Shown: positions 31,181 to 41,992 of the stretch, piece after piece
Position numbering within the stretch: position 1 is the first letter of the stretch
Layout of the letters: every line of letters begins with the position of its first letter
Assembly: GCF_947258925.1 (NCBI RefSeq)
Contig: NZ_CAMYKG010000012.1
Location: 1-64,000 of the forward strand
Length of the DNA: 64,000 bases
Reading direction: 5' to 3'
From: an uncultured Eudoraea sp.
Lineage (GTDB): Bacteria > Bacteroidota > Bacteroidia > Flavobacteriales > Flavobacteriaceae
The notes under the pieces: model-generated
What the model was told of the DNA's origin: nothing
What the model saw: the letters and a program-made list of their open reading frames with translations, nothing else
The model's database searches: none
Translations under genes and position numbers: made by a program

Positions 31181-31872
31181 TCATTCAAAGATGGCGACAG
31201 CCCTTACTGGTGAGCCTGTGCCACCTCTGATTTTTAACGGAAACCCAATAAACCTGAAACGTCCCTTCCCTATCAGTAAGTTTAAATTCTTTAAGTTTTC
31301 ATAATGTGTAAAACCAAGTTCGCCACAGATATAATGAACTTCTTTATTTGAAATTTCCGGAACACCGGGCGACATTGTTTCAACTCCGAAAGCAGAAATC
31401 TCTTTTGCGCCCAGCCACTGTGCTGCTTCTGCTGTTATACCGGTTCCGGACCCCCAGTTGTCTGTGCCGTAATGCTTCCGGTAATGATCTGTATAAAATA
31501 ATACGGTATCTCCCTTTTTGATAAAAATATTGGCTTTTTCACAAGCCTTTTTAATATCAGTAGTTGAAATGAGTTCTTTAAGCCCTTTCTTTAAAAAGTC
31601 TAGACACACACCTTCTGTATAAAACATGGATAACGGCATAGTATCTCTGGAATTTTCTTTGTTTTTTTTGACATATGACTTAGAGCGTCAACATGTGTCC
31701 CCGTATGTTCCCCCATTTCAATTTTTAAGACACTGGGCGTGGAAACTTCGGATTCTTTGATGCCTTCCCATTCTTCATGAGTGCTGTGAACCGTAATTTT
31801 AACCGGCGAAAGGCTTTTGTAAACATGCATTCCGACAAATATTTCTTGACTCAAATCAATTATTTCTTGCAT
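31181..31872 (-). pseudogene. cyclase family (kynurenine formamidase-like) gene split by a -1 frameshift
   Basis: ORF 31600-31872 has EMGEHTGTHVDALSHM; ORF 31181-31639 continues the same family in another frame (PLSMFYTEGVCLDF...TGITAEAAQWL). A8 run (T8 on + strand) near 31661-31669. Confidence 0.7.
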
Positions 31873-31893
31873 GGAAGGTTAAATTAAAATTGG

Positions 31894-33474
31894 TTAAAGC
31901 TTTTTCAGAACATTTTTACCGGTAATGGCCATGGCAGTCAAAACTCCCGAAAACAAAGCACCCCCTATTCCTGCCGTTACAATATCCTGACCTGTAAGAT
32001 AAAAGTTTCTGATTGGTGTCCTGGGGATTAAAAAAGGTTGCCTAAACCTGGATGGACTGTGATCCAAACCATAAATCTCTCCCTTTTTATAATTAACAAA
32101 ATGCTCTGTGCTAAGCGGGGTGGAAAGTTCATAACAATTCACTTTTCCTTCAACCTGCGGAAGTTGTTTATAGAGTTCATTCAACAACCTTTGAGCAAGC
32201 TCCTCTTTTATGGACTCATATTCTTTTCCCCTTTTTTTCCAGGGTGTATCAGACCATTTTTCAAATATTTCGTAAGGGATCAATGTAATGATATCAATTG
32301 TGCTTTTCCCAGGGTACCGATTGGACCAGTCGGGATCTTTGGCGGAGGGGAATGAGATATAAACTACCGGGAAAGGTTTTGTCAAATCCTTTAAATACCT
32401 TTCAACACAAGTATCATGATCGCCTTCGGGGGGATAAACCCAATAATTTGTTTTAGGAAGTTGAAGTTCTTCGGGGGAGCCCTCCAACCCAACATACAAG
32501 CTTACATGTGCCACTGATCGATTTACTTTTTGTAATTGTTCTTTGAGCCGATGTTTTTTAACTGATTCAGAAGGCAATAATTTGGTATAAGTTGTCATTA
32601 TACCTGCATTGCTTACGACGTTATTTGCCCTCAGTATTTTTCCGTCAAACATCCTAACCCCATTAGCCGCATTATTTTCAATTAGTACTTCGGCTACTTC
32701 GGCGTTGATTAGTATTGTTCCGCCCGAAGCCGTTATTATTGGGGTAACTTTTTTTACTATCTGCGAAGAACCACCAATGGGGAAACTTCCTCCATCAAAA
32801 TAATGCCTTACGACCGTGGCGTGCATGTAGAAACTACTTTGTTTAGGAGGTAATCCATAGTCCCCGTATTGACCGCAAAGCACTTTGATTAAAGTTTCAT
32901 TCGTTGTCAGGGAACGCAGTACTTCATCGGTTGTTTGATCCGCTATTTTATAAAATGGTGTTTTCAGGAACCTGCCGATTAAAGTGTTCAGAAAGGGAGG
33001 AACAGCCTTGCTGATGAAATAGTTCTTACTTGCTTTAACAGTCTTAAAGACTAAATCTACATAAGTGTTTATGGCCTGCTCTTCCTCCGGAAAATAAGAG
33101 ATCATTTGTTCCTTAAAGTTTTTGACCCCTTTCACCAAGTTATAGTGCTTATCGCCAATGACAATTCGGTCATAAACATCTCCCATATCGGCCCATTTCA
33201 ATTCACTGTTAGTAATATAATCAAACAGTTTACGCATCATACTGTTCTCCCGTTGTACTTCTCCAATGTAATGGATACCCACATCCCATTCATAGCCCTT
33301 GCGTTTAAATACATGGGTAAAACCACCTGCAGTATAATGCCTTTCCAAGACCAGAACTTTATGGCCTTGTTTTGAGAGGATTGCTGCAGTTGAAAGACCA
33401 CCCATTCCAGATCCTATTATAATGGTGTCATAGGTTTCCTTTAATTGTGGCTGTCGTTTATAGGATTGAATCAT
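31894..33474 (-). CDS. FAD-dependent carotenoid isomerase / retinol saturase-like oxidoreductase
   Basis: IIIGSGMGGLSTAAILSKQGHKVLVLERHYTAGGFTHVFKRKGYEWDVGIHYIGEV; preferred start MIQSYKRQ at 33474, since the longer ORF overlaps the upstream gene. Confidence 0.85.
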   Translation of the reverse strand: MIQSYKRQPQLKETYDTIIIGSGMGGLSTAAILSKQGHKVLVLERHYTAGGFTHVFKRKGYEWDVGIHYIGEVQRENSMMRKLFDYITNSELKWADMGDVYDRIVIGDKHYNLVKGVKNFKEQMISYFPEEEQAINTYVDLVFKTVKASKNYFISKAVPPFLNTLIGRFLKTPFYKIADQTTDEVLRSLTTNETLIKVLCGQYGDYGLPPKQSSFYMHATVVRHYFDGGSFPIGGSSQIVKKVTPIITASGGTILINAEVAEVLIENNAANGVRMFDGKILRANNVVSNAGIMTTYTKLLPSESVKKHRLKEQLQKVNRSVAHVSLYVGLEGSPEELQLPKTNYWVYPPEGDHDTCVERYLKDLTKPFPVVYISFPSAKDPDWSNRYPGKSTIDIITLIPYEIFEKWSDTPWKKRGKEYESIKEELAQRLLNELYKQLPQVEGKVNCYELSTPLSTEHFVNYKKGEIYGLDHSPSRFRQPFLIPRTPIRNFYLTGQDIVTAGIGGALFSGVLTAMAITGKNVLKKL

Positions 33475-33487
33475 ATGATTAGTTTTC

Positions 33488-33865
33488 TTAGTACATCGTA
33501 TTAGGGTTAGCCGATTCCTTAGGAATCTGCTGAATTGCGTCCCAATGTTCACAGATTTTTCCGTATTCATCAAAACGAAAAAAGTCCATAGTTATATATT
33601 CCTCATTTCCCGGCCATATTTGATGTGTATGCAATGCCACCAGGTCACCTTCAGCAATGCATCTTACAAATTCTATTGATTTTTCGGGATAGTCTTTTTG
33701 CATTCTTTCAAAATAGTCAATAAATCCCTGAGTGCCATCTGCAACATCAGGATTATGTTGTATATAATCTGTTCCAATATAATTTTGTACGGCTTTCTTG
33801 GGGTTACCATAATAGGCCGTTTTGTAGAATTCGATGGCATTTTTTTTGTTTTCTTCCAGGCTCAT
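33488..33865 (-). CDS. SnoaL-like/NTF2-fold protein
   Basis: IGTDYIQHNPDVADGTQGFIDYFERM...HWDAIQ. Confidence 0.83.
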   Translation of the reverse strand: MSLEENKKNAIEFYKTAYYGNPKKAVQNYIGTDYIQHNPDVADGTQGFIDYFERMQKDYPEKSIEFVRCIAEGDLVALHTHQIWPGNEEYITMDFFRFDEYGKICEHWDAIQQIPKESANPNTMY

Positions 33866-33942
33866 TACTTTAATTTTAAAATTGTTTCCTACGTTCCGGT
33901 ATGATTCTATTCGTAGCAGAAATCATAATTAGCAATGGCTTT

Positions 33943-34692
33943 TTACTTATTAATTGCTTCTTCGAGGCAAGTTTTAAGTTTCTTTATCTGTTCCATTTGA
34001 ATTTCACTCCTGTAGAGTGGATAGCCTGTATTCAGCCACAAAGATGAAAGCATTTGGTCTAACTCCTGACTACCGTATAGCTCTTTAAGTTTATCATAGC
34101 TGATCAAATTAATAACGGTGTCGCGTACATTTTTCCAATTGGGATTCACTTCGCGAAAAACAACATCCGCGCTCATTAAACCATTCTTTTCAGTAAAAGG
34201 CCGAACCATTTCCATTTTTATATTGTTAAAGTCCTCATAGCCTTTTAGCGTCATTTTTTCTTCTTTTATGTAATCATTAAGTGCTGCCCTAACGGTTTCA
34301 TTTGTGATCATAGGCATTGAACTCAGGTAATTTTCTGTTATTACCGGGATATAATGCCTGGTCAATCGTAGTAAATGATAATTTACGTTTGGGTCATACT
34401 CCGCCAGCCCCCTACTTTCCTTATAAAGCTGTGCATGCATCTTCTGGTGCTCTTGAAATCTTTCAAAATCAGAAGATACATTATCATGCGCAATGTCAAG
34501 ATCGAGTAGAATTTTACTATATATCTTTTTTTCCTTTTTCTGGGCAATCCTGGTTTCATTCCAGTTATTCACCTGCAAGGCAATAAGAATGCCTATTACA
34601 ACTAATAGGATTTCACCAACTGCATACTTGAAATATTTGGTTGTTTTACCCTCATTCAAAAAATTCTGACGAATCTTCCTAAATATTTTCAT
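33943..34692 (-). CDS. DUF6090 family membrane-anchored protein
   Basis: FKYAVGEILLVVIGILIALQVNNWNE. Confidence 0.83.
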   Translation of the reverse strand: MKIFRKIRQNFLNEGKTTKYFKYAVGEILLVVIGILIALQVNNWNETRIAQKKEKKIYSKILLDLDIAHDNVSSDFERFQEHQKMHAQLYKESRGLAEYDPNVNYHLLRLTRHYIPVITENYLSSMPMITNETVRAALNDYIKEEKMTLKGYEDFNNIKMEMVRPFTEKNGLMSADVVFREVNPNWKNVRDTVINLISYDKLKELYGSQELDQMLSSLWLNTGYPLYRSEIQMEQIKKLKTCLEEAINK

Positions 34693-34833
34693 GATTTATT
34701 GATAAATGGTTTGGTGTTTAGTTTAAAGATTACACATAAAAGGAAAAATAGATTTCCGGACATCAATTTCTCCGAATCATATACTTCAGTTTTAGGATTA
34801 ATTATACCTATTGTTCTTACCCAATTCAATCTG

Positions 34834-35715
34834 TTACCATTTATAGGTATTATAAATTCTGGTCCATTCTATTGATTGGCCGGGCTTTATAAATATACGA
34901 AAGAATAATTCCGGACTCACAACATGCTTCCAGCCCCAAAGATTTACTTTGTTTGTTTGAAAATCAGTAGTTTCTCTGATTCCAATTTTACTATCAAAAT
35001 TCATAAGTTCCCATGCTGCCCGAACACTTTCACCGCCACTTAGATTACTAAAAAAGAATTGTTCTTCAGGTGTACGTTTAAATGTAATTTCCTTTTGCCT
35101 GATAACCACATTTTGCCCCGGATTAACACTTTCTTCAAATAATTCCGATTTTAAGGTAAACGGGAATTTTAATGTATATTTTTCCCCTATTAATTCATTA
35201 TTTATCGCGATAAAATTGTGGCTGTATTCATTGGTAGCAATATCTTTTTCACCAGTATTTTCTAAATGGTACTTGACTGAAAAACTACTTTCGTGAAGGC
35301 TTATCAATTTTCTCAGCACGTATGAAAAGCCGTTAATTGCTTCAGATTTGCAACTAATTGAAATCCTATTAGACTCAGGAATAGTATTAAACTCAGCAGG
35401 TTTAATTTCATAATTTTTACTAAACAGGTAAGGTGAATCATCTTTCTTTAACAAGCCAACGCCTATTTTGTGAAACCAATCCCCTGTGTTGGTTTCTTCA
35501 AACCCCAATGGCGCATCTATACCAAATTCATTATAAAACCCTTTACCAAAATGGTGTTCATTAAGTGCGTCAGTTCTTTCAATACCGGATACAAGGACAT
35601 TTTGAAACTTGACTTTGGCTATTTTGCCGGTCCAGTCAAAACGAGAAAAGTTATAGTTTTCAAAAGGCAGGTCGATATGAATTTCGAGCTTGTTGTTTTT
35701 AAGTATATGAGGCAT
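34834..35715 (-). CDS. galactose mutarotase/aldose-1-epimerase-like protein
   Basis: All-beta sequence with YSHNFIAINNE and WGWKHVVSPELFFRI. Confidence 0.55.
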   Translation of the reverse strand: MPHILKNNKLEIHIDLPFENYNFSRFDWTGKIAKVKFQNVLVSGIERTDALNEHHFGKGFYNEFGIDAPLGFEETNTGDWFHKIGVGLLKKDDSPYLFSKNYEIKPAEFNTIPESNRISISCKSEAINGFSYVLRKLISLHESSFSVKYHLENTGEKDIATNEYSHNFIAINNELIGEKYTLKFPFTLKSELFEESVNPGQNVVIRQKEITFKRTPEEQFFFSNLSGGESVRAAWELMNFDSKIGIRETTDFQTNKVNLWGWKHVVSPELFFRIFIKPGQSIEWTRIYNTYKW

Positions 35716-35863
35716 TCTGAGTATAGAGGAATGGTTAAAAACTAAAAGTACAGTTTAAAATTTTTACATTACAGAGAAAACCCGGGATAGAACAGGAAAA
35801 AGGGCAATAAGGCAAGTAAATGACCTTCAACTTATTTCTATATAGGCTATAGAAAGGTGTTCA

Positions 35864-36106
35864 CTAATTATCCGGTAAGGCGTCAAATTCTTCCTGTTTT
35901 CTGATCATCCAATTTTTCATGGCATCAGAATCTGCAGATTGCATCAAGGTTCTCATTTTGCTCATTGCTTCAAGATGATGTTTGTCATTTTTTTGAAACA
36001 TTTCCATACCGTGCTGTTTACTCATTTCAGAAATTTCTTCAAAAGTAGCAGCATGAAATTCTTTGTCACAGGCCCCGCCTAATTGCTTGCAAGTCATTGT
36101 CTTCAT
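35864..36106 (-). CDS. DUF1059-like small protein
   Basis: MKTMTCKQLGGACDKEFHAATFEEISEMSKQHG. Confidence 0.65.
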   Translation of the reverse strand: MKTMTCKQLGGACDKEFHAATFEEISEMSKQHGMEMFQKNDKHHLEAMSKMRTLMQSADSDAMKNWMIRKQEEFDALPDN

Positions 36107-36154
36107 ATTTTACAATATTTAATAATAACTGTTATTGTGGTCCTTGATCTATTA

Positions 36155-36496
36155 CTATTTGTCTGACCATACAGCGAGTTCGTTTCCACTGGGATCTCTG
36201 AAATGAAATCTTCTACCTCCCGGAAAGGAGAAAATATCTTTTACGATTTCCCCTCCCTTTTTCCGGATATTCGATTTTAAAAACTCGAGGTCTTCATGAT
36301 ATAATACAATTAAAACCCCATTGGTGATTCCACCTTCTGTTAGCTCAAATCCTCCTGCGATACCACTTTCTGAAAAGGAACAATAGGTTGCACCATAATC
36401 GGTAAACTTCCAGCCAAAAAGATTCGAATAGAAGTCTTTTATGACCTCAAGGTTATTGGCCTTAAATTCTATATAGTCTATGTGGTTATTAATCAT
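36155..36496 (-). CDS. VOC (glyoxalase/bleomycin-resistance) family protein
   Basis: IDYIEFKANNLEVIKDFYSNLFGWKF...FHFRDPSGNELAVW. Confidence 0.9.
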   Translation of the reverse strand: MINNHIDYIEFKANNLEVIKDFYSNLFGWKFTDYGATYCSFSESGIAGGFELTEGGITNGVLIVLYHEDLEFLKSNIRKKGGEIVKDIFSFPGGRRFHFRDPSGNELAVWSDK

Positions 36497-36657
36497 TATG
36501 ATTTTAAGGTTAATGCACCTTGTTTAATTGATGTAGTTGATATAATAAGACTCGTGAGTCTGATTTTCAGGCTCAACACCTCAGCTAATTAAAGTTAGGA
36601 ATTTAATTTGAATTTGAGCAGGAGGTTGAATTCTATACTTGTTGTCTTACTTTTTTA

Positions 36658-37140
36658 TTATAACTCTATTTCATAAATCCTGGATTCCTCTCCCCAGGGA
36701 TGGTATCCCTGACCTATATATTTGAAATCATATTTTTCATAATACCCAATATGGCTGGTACATAAGTATAAAAAGTTAAATCCCGCTTTTTTAGCATCAA
36801 ACTTTGCTTTTTCTATCAATAATGAACCATAGGCATGCCCCCTATGTTTTTCTTCTATGAATATTGCGCAAACCCAGGGATACAAATCACCGCGACTAAT
36901 AAAATCATTTGTTATTAGTCCCGCACAGCCTATAATTTCTTCATCTTTTTCAAGTAAATACCACTGCGGTAATGAGTTCTTAGCATCGATACTATGCGTA
37001 ATACAATCTTCATATATTACCGGCAAGACACTTTTCCAGTTGCACTGAAAATAGGCAATAGCGATGTCTTTGTAGTCTGGATTTTCTCTTACCGAGATTA
37101 TCTTCATTTGATCTATATTAATGGACCTTATTCTTTTCAA
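36658..37140 (-). CDS. GNAT family N-acetyltransferase
   Basis: CAIFIEEKHRGHAYGSLLIEKAKFDAKKAGF, YEKYDFKYIG. Confidence 0.88.
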   Translation of the reverse strand: MKRIRSINIDQMKIISVRENPDYKDIAIAYFQCNWKSVLPVIYEDCITHSIDAKNSLPQWYLLEKDEEIIGCAGLITNDFISRGDLYPWVCAIFIEEKHRGHAYGSLLIEKAKFDAKKAGFNFLYLCTSHIGYYEKYDFKYIGQGYHPWGEESRIYEIEL

Positions 37141-38155
37141 ATACGTTTTTAGGAATATGCATAGTTACTAGCATATTGGGCACATCTACTACCTCCGCTA
37201 TTTTTAAATCTCCTATTAATGAACATAGCATATAGGCTTCATCCCAGGACATCTGATAGGTTTCAGAAATATGCTTCACCATGTTTCTTGTGGCCTTTTT
37301 TGCGGCTTCATCAATTGTGGTGGCAAATCCTGTAGTTGCATAATATTCTTCAGTTTCATATTCAGGTTCTGTAATGGTTTTACCCTTAATTACGGTTAAA
37401 CGGAAACGCACTCTCATATCGCATTCTACTGCTGTGCCAACAACTTCTCCAAGACCTTGAACCGCATGTGTATCTCCTATAGAAAATAGGGCACCCTTAA
37501 TGAAAACAGGGAAATACACTGTTACGCCTTTTACTAAATGTGGATCATCCATATTTCCCCCATTGGCACGGGGAGGAATGGTAGACAACATCGCCGTCGT
37601 ATCTGGTGCAACCCCCATAACTCCGGCAAATGGTTTCAAAGGAATGCTAACGCCTTCCGAAAAGGTTACCCGGTTTTTCTCTTTATCCAATTCATATGTT
37701 TTAAATAATTCTGATTCGTGCTCCCCTGCCAGAAATCCAAATCCGGGTTCCATAGCAGTCCACCCCCAATCACCGGGTTCTAAATCGAGAAGTTCCACAG
37801 CTAATACATCTCCTGCTTCCGCTTCTTCAACATAGATAGGTCCGGTTAAGGTGTGAACTTTGTCCATATCCACTTTTTTTAAATCTTCTAAGGTAGAGTT
37901 GATGTTCAGCTGACCACCGGTGGCTTCCCTTGTAAATGCTTCAATGATGCTTCCGCTGCTTACCGTGATTACAGGCGGAATTACGCTGCTAAATTTGTCA
38001 TGGGTTTTTTGATCCCTGGTAATTGTAAAATCGGGTTCAGGAATTACCTCCGATGAGGTGTCCAGTGAATTATCTAATTGTAATTGGGTTTTTTTATTTG
38101 CCTCATTGCAATTGCAAGTGATTATTAGAATTATAAAAAGTAGTATTTTTTTCAT
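37118..38155 (-). CDS. acetamidase/formamidase family lipoprotein
   Basis: GPIYVEEAEAGDVLAVELLDLEPGDWGW, GVMGVAPD, RANGGNMD, GDTHAVQGLGEV. Confidence 0.9.
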   Translation of the reverse strand: MKKILLFIILIITCNCNEANKKTQLQLDNSLDTSSEVIPEPDFTITRDQKTHDKFSSVIPPVITVSSGSIIEAFTREATGGQLNINSTLEDLKKVDMDKVHTLTGPIYVEEAEAGDVLAVELLDLEPGDWGWTAMEPGFGFLAGEHESELFKTYELDKEKNRVTFSEGVSIPLKPFAGVMGVAPDTTAMLSTIPPRANGGNMDDPHLVKGVTVYFPVFIKGALFSIGDTHAVQGLGEVVGTAVECDMRVRFRLTVIKGKTITEPEYETEEYYATTGFATTIDEAAKKATRNMVKHISETYQMSWDEAYMLCSLIGDLKIAEVVDVPNMLVTMHIPKNVFEKNKVH

Positions 38156-38324
38156 TGTTCTGGTATTTATTCACCATAAATATACGGCGATTTTAATGCT
38201 TAATAACTTCAATTGACTGTGATAAGTTTTCTAAATGGTTTAAGCACTCGTATTGATCTTAGCGTATTCCATCGCTACCTGTTTTTATTGAAAAATAGAA
38301 TTATTTTGAGGGTAATAGGATTTG

Positions 38325-38633
38325 CTAATTGTGATCGAAATCCATTTTAAATATAGGGAACCATTTAACAACCGTATTATATAAAAAGGCTTCAAGTATT
38401 CCTGCAAAAAATCCAACGATACCAAAAATCAATGGCATTCCAATTAATGCAATAAATGCCAGCATTGTACCAAAACTAAGTCCATCTGTTTCTTCTGAGG
38501 TGATCCAATTCAAACTCACTAATGTATCAATAATAAGTCCGCCAAAAGAATATAAAATACCTGCCAACAGACCAATAAGTGAAAATAAGAATGCCTGGAA
38601 TTTAGCAAATGAGAATATACCAATGCTATTCAT
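38325..38633 (-). CDS. small membrane protein of unknown function
   Basis: Two or three hydrophobic segments. Confidence 0.55.
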   Translation of the reverse strand: MNSIGIFSFAKFQAFLFSLIGLLAGILYSFGGLIIDTLVSLNWITSEETDGLSFGTMLAFIALIGMPLIFGIVGFFAGILEAFLYNTVVKWFPIFKMDFDHN

Positions 38634-38711
38634 TTTTCTTAATTTTTATAATCATGTTATCTCCGTTACTTTGAGAGTAAAATAAAAATCATTACACTGC
38701 AGTTGTAACCA

Positions 38712-39041
38712 CTACTTGGGCTCAAGACTCATTACATAATCAAAGCTCTCGTTTAATAACTTTACCATATTTTCCTTATCCTCTAACATTTTTTTCGTTA
38801 TCAGGATATAGCCATGCATTACCGAATTATAGGACTTATATAGGGTTGTATTATATTCTTTCATATACTTTTTTTGCACCTCCTTTGCAAACCTTATTCC
38901 TATTTCACACGCCTTATTGAATAGCGAAAACATATAACCATTAGCAGATGTATAGGGCATGGTCTTGCCTTTTCGTTCAAATCGCGGACATTTGCTGACT
39001 AACTCATCGTATATTTTTAGTTCTTCCTCCCACATATTCAA
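38712..39041 (-). CDS. hypothetical protein
   Basis: ORF only. Confidence 0.5.
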   Translation of the reverse strand: MNMWEEELKIYDELVSKCPRFERKGKTMPYTSANGYMFSLFNKACEIGIRFAKEVQKKYMKEYNTTLYKSYNSVMHGYILITKKMLEDKENMVKLLNESFDYVMSLEPK

Positions 39042-39094
39042 TTATAATAGACTACTACATTTGCTATTTTCTATACATGCTATTGTACTGGGTT

Positions 39095-39598
39095 TTATGG
39101 TGTTTTTATAAAATTGTCCTCGAAATATTTAACCCACTTGCCGTTTTCAAATTTTTCCCCATATTCCTGGAAATTCCCTTCCGGGGTCAGATTGAAAACA
39201 AACCTTTTATTTTTACTTGGCCATACTATAAATTTACCATCCTTAATTTCAGCGGTATATTTTGCTGCGCCATTTTCGTAGTATGGATTGTAATAATACG
39301 CTTCATCCTTTATATCATAATAAATTACGGTGTGTAACTGAAGTTTCTCAGAATGTAAATCAATTGTGATGATAGTTCGATCTAATTTATAACTGACTTT
39401 TTCAAAAGCAGGTATTTGACTTGCAACAATATCATTTTCGTAGCTGGTGGAAGTACCGATCCATTCACCTATCATAAAACTTAATTTTTCCATCTTTTGC
39501 TGTGGTATCGTTTGAGCAGGGGTAGTAGTAAGCGCAAAAAGAAAGAAGCACACACAAAAGCGATACCTAAGATTAAAAGCGAAGTTGATAAAATTCAT
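39095..39598 (-). CDS. exported lipocalin/DUF1579-like protein
   Basis: Signal peptide; MEKLSFMIGEWIGTSTSYEND. Confidence 0.5.
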   Translation of the reverse strand: MNFINFAFNLRYRFCVCFFLFALTTTPAQTIPQQKMEKLSFMIGEWIGTSTSYENDIVASQIPAFEKVSYKLDRTIITIDLHSEKLQLHTVIYYDIKDEAYYYNPYYENGAAKYTAEIKDGKFIVWPSKNKRFVFNLTPEGNFQEYGEKFENGKWVKYFEDNFIKTP

Positions 39599-39721
39599 AG
39601 TTGTTTTGTTTATCTATAGTTCAATGATGATCTTGGATAGTTCTATAGATATATTCCATTCCCTGGAAATATAGTCATCTGGAAATCAATTTTTTAGAGC
39701 TTAATCCATATCGTATTAAAT

Positions 39722-40150
39722 TTAAATTCCCAGTGTTGGCAAATGTTTTACCTTATGATAGGTTAGTGCGGCTGTAATACAAAGTTTTAAATCGTCTTTG
39801 GGAATTTTGTCGTCAATCCTGAAAATAATGGCCCTATTCCCCTCAAAGGTAAAATTGTCTTTGAAAATAAGTTTAAAAGTCTCAACCAGCCGGCTTGTGC
39901 ATTTAAAGTACATGGCATATTGATCAGGTTTTTTTGATTTCCAGTCCATTCTTAATGTACTACCGTTTTTTGTCAAATAACTGGGTTCGCCCCATCTGAG
40001 TGTTTCTTCCAGTTCTGTTACCACCTCAATTTCTCTGGCTGTTTCAATAACTAACTCACGGAGCGCTAACATTTTACTCCTAACCAAATCTGGGTAATTG
40101 GTAAAAACCAATTCAACTTCCGGGTTTGTATGTATCTGCAAATTATTCAT
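39722..40150 (-). CDS. DUF1801 domain protein
   Basis: LEETLRWGEPSYLTKNGSTLRMDWKSKKPDQYAMYFKC. Confidence 0.83.
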   Translation of the reverse strand: MNNLQIHTNPEVELVFTNYPDLVRSKMLALRELVIETAREIEVVTELEETLRWGEPSYLTKNGSTLRMDWKSKKPDQYAMYFKCTSRLVETFKLIFKDNFTFEGNRAIIFRIDDKIPKDDLKLCITAALTYHKVKHLPTLGI

Positions 40151-40340
40151 TAAAACTCCACTCCAGGTGCTAAGAACAATCTAAATAAAATCAAAAGAAT
40201 CACCGGGAATACTGACAGAAATTACTTCAAGATCAAAAACGCTTTGCATACTACCCATATTCATAGCTGTCCGATTGGAACCCTTCCCGGAATTCTTCAG
40301 TTAACAAAAGATCTTTAGTAAGTAAGAGTTGTCTATTTCA

Positions 40341-41807
40341 CTAACCCGCTTGTGCAGCGTGTTTTCGTTCCTCCTCTTCCTGTTCACGAGACATATCCTC
40401 CAAACTTCTGCCTTTGGTTTCTTTAACATACTTCTTAACAAAGAAATATGCTACTACACCGAAGAGTGCATAAACACCATAGGAAACGCCGAGTCCTAAA
40501 TTTTTAAGCATAATAGGGAAGGTCATGGTAATAGTAAAGTTGGATCCCCATTGGGCTATTCCACAAACAGCCAGTGCTGCTCCCCTATATTGATTTGGAA
40601 ACATTTCGCCTAGCATAACCCACATTACGGGACCCCATGAGGCCGCAAAAAAGGCAATGTAAGCATTTGCCGCCAATAGTGCATAGGTACCATTATTTCC
40701 TTCCAAAATAAGATTATTTGCACTATCCACGGTCGCAGTTCCGAAAAGATAGGCAAGGACTCCCAGCATTACCGCCTGCCCGATCGAACCTACCAGGAGT
40801 AAGGGTTTTCTTCCAACCTTGTCAATCAGAACTATAGCCACAATGGTGAAAAATATATTAACACTTCCGCTGATGACATTGGTAAGTAAGGCATCGGCCT
40901 CCGCAAATCCTGCAGCTTGCCAAAGTGTAGCGCCGTAATAAAAAATTACATTGATACCCGTAAACTGTTGCAGTACAGCAATTCCGGTACCAACCCATAC
41001 TAATGGATGAATTTTGCCGGTATATTTGCTGATAAGGTCACTGAGTTTGGGGCGGCTATCCGATCTTACCGTAGATTTTATATCTGCCACCTTAATAGTC
41101 GCTTCTTCGACATTGCTAATTCCGGAAAGTACTTTCAGCGCTTTTTCAGCTCGGTTTGAAGCCACTAAATACCTTGGTGATTCAGGGATGAAAACCAGCA
41201 CAACTACAAATATAGCCGCAGGCAGTATTTCCGCCCAAAACATCCATGACCAGGTTTGAAACCCTAACCAAAGTTCCTCTTCAGCACCACCTGAAAGCCC
41301 AACGAGCCAATAATTACTCATAAATGCCATAAACAGCCCAATTACAATCATAAGTTGTTGTAATGTAGCCAGGCGGCCCCTGATTCTGGAAGGGGCAATT
41401 TCACTAATATAAAGGGGAGCCAAAATACTGGCTGCTCCTACCGCCAATCCACCGATTAATCGATAAATAACAAATTCCAATGAGCTTGTAGAGATACCGG
41501 AACCCCATGCACTGATAATAAAAATTATAGCTGCAGTCAGCATCATTGGTTTTCTTCCGAACCTGTCGGCCATTGTACCGGCGAAAAAGGCGCCCACAAC
41601 ACAACCCAGGAGTACCGAGGCAACATTAAATCCAGTGCCCGCCGCATCCGAGTCAAATGCGACCTGTAAAGCATCTACAGTTCCATTTATCACTCCGCTG
41701 TCAAATCCAAATAAAAATCCACCTATAGCGGCAACAAAGGCCAAAAAGACGACCTTAGGTAAATTAAAACTCTCAATGTGTGTGGATTCCTGGTGTTGAT
41801 TACTCAT
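40341..41807 (-). CDS. sugar porter family MFS transporter
   Basis: GFLFGFDSGVINGT, DRFGRKPMM, IPESPRYLV, QQFTGINVIFYYG, DKVGRKPLL. Confidence 0.94.
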   Translation of the reverse strand: MSNQHQESTHIESFNLPKVVFLAFVAAIGGFLFGFDSGVINGTVDALQVAFDSDAAGTGFNVASVLLGCVVGAFFAGTMADRFGRKPMMLTAAIIFIISAWGSGISTSSLEFVIYRLIGGLAVGAASILAPLYISEIAPSRIRGRLATLQQLMIVIGLFMAFMSNYWLVGLSGGAEEELWLGFQTWSWMFWAEILPAAIFVVVLVFIPESPRYLVASNRAEKALKVLSGISNVEEATIKVADIKSTVRSDSRPKLSDLISKYTGKIHPLVWVGTGIAVLQQFTGINVIFYYGATLWQAAGFAEADALLTNVISGSVNIFFTIVAIVLIDKVGRKPLLLVGSIGQAVMLGVLAYLFGTATVDSANNLILEGNNGTYALLAANAYIAFFAASWGPVMWVMLGEMFPNQYRGAALAVCGIAQWGSNFTITMTFPIMLKNLGLGVSYGVYALFGVVAYFFVKKYVKETKGRSLEDMSREQEEEERKHAAQAG

Positions 41808-41992
41808 ATTGGTTAGATATTAATTAAAGATTATGATACCCGAAGAGGGTTTCATTTTTCTGTGAGCCGTAGCTCAGTCTGGTTTGTAGTTGTGAATATA
41901 ATGGATTATTTTTTTATTACCGAGGTTTTCAGAGAATCTGATGGTATTTTCACTTAGAAATCTTGTTGAAGACGGTACATCGATTGATCAAA

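Noticed and set aside
36548-36561. AGACTC-GT-GAGTCT inverted repeat
   Set aside because: Short (6-bp arms) and isolated; not distinguishable from chance
41860-41900. Possible tRNA-like segment (GAGCCGTAGCTCAGTCTGG)
   Set aside because: Could not be folded by eye into a cloverleaf with acceptor and T-arm
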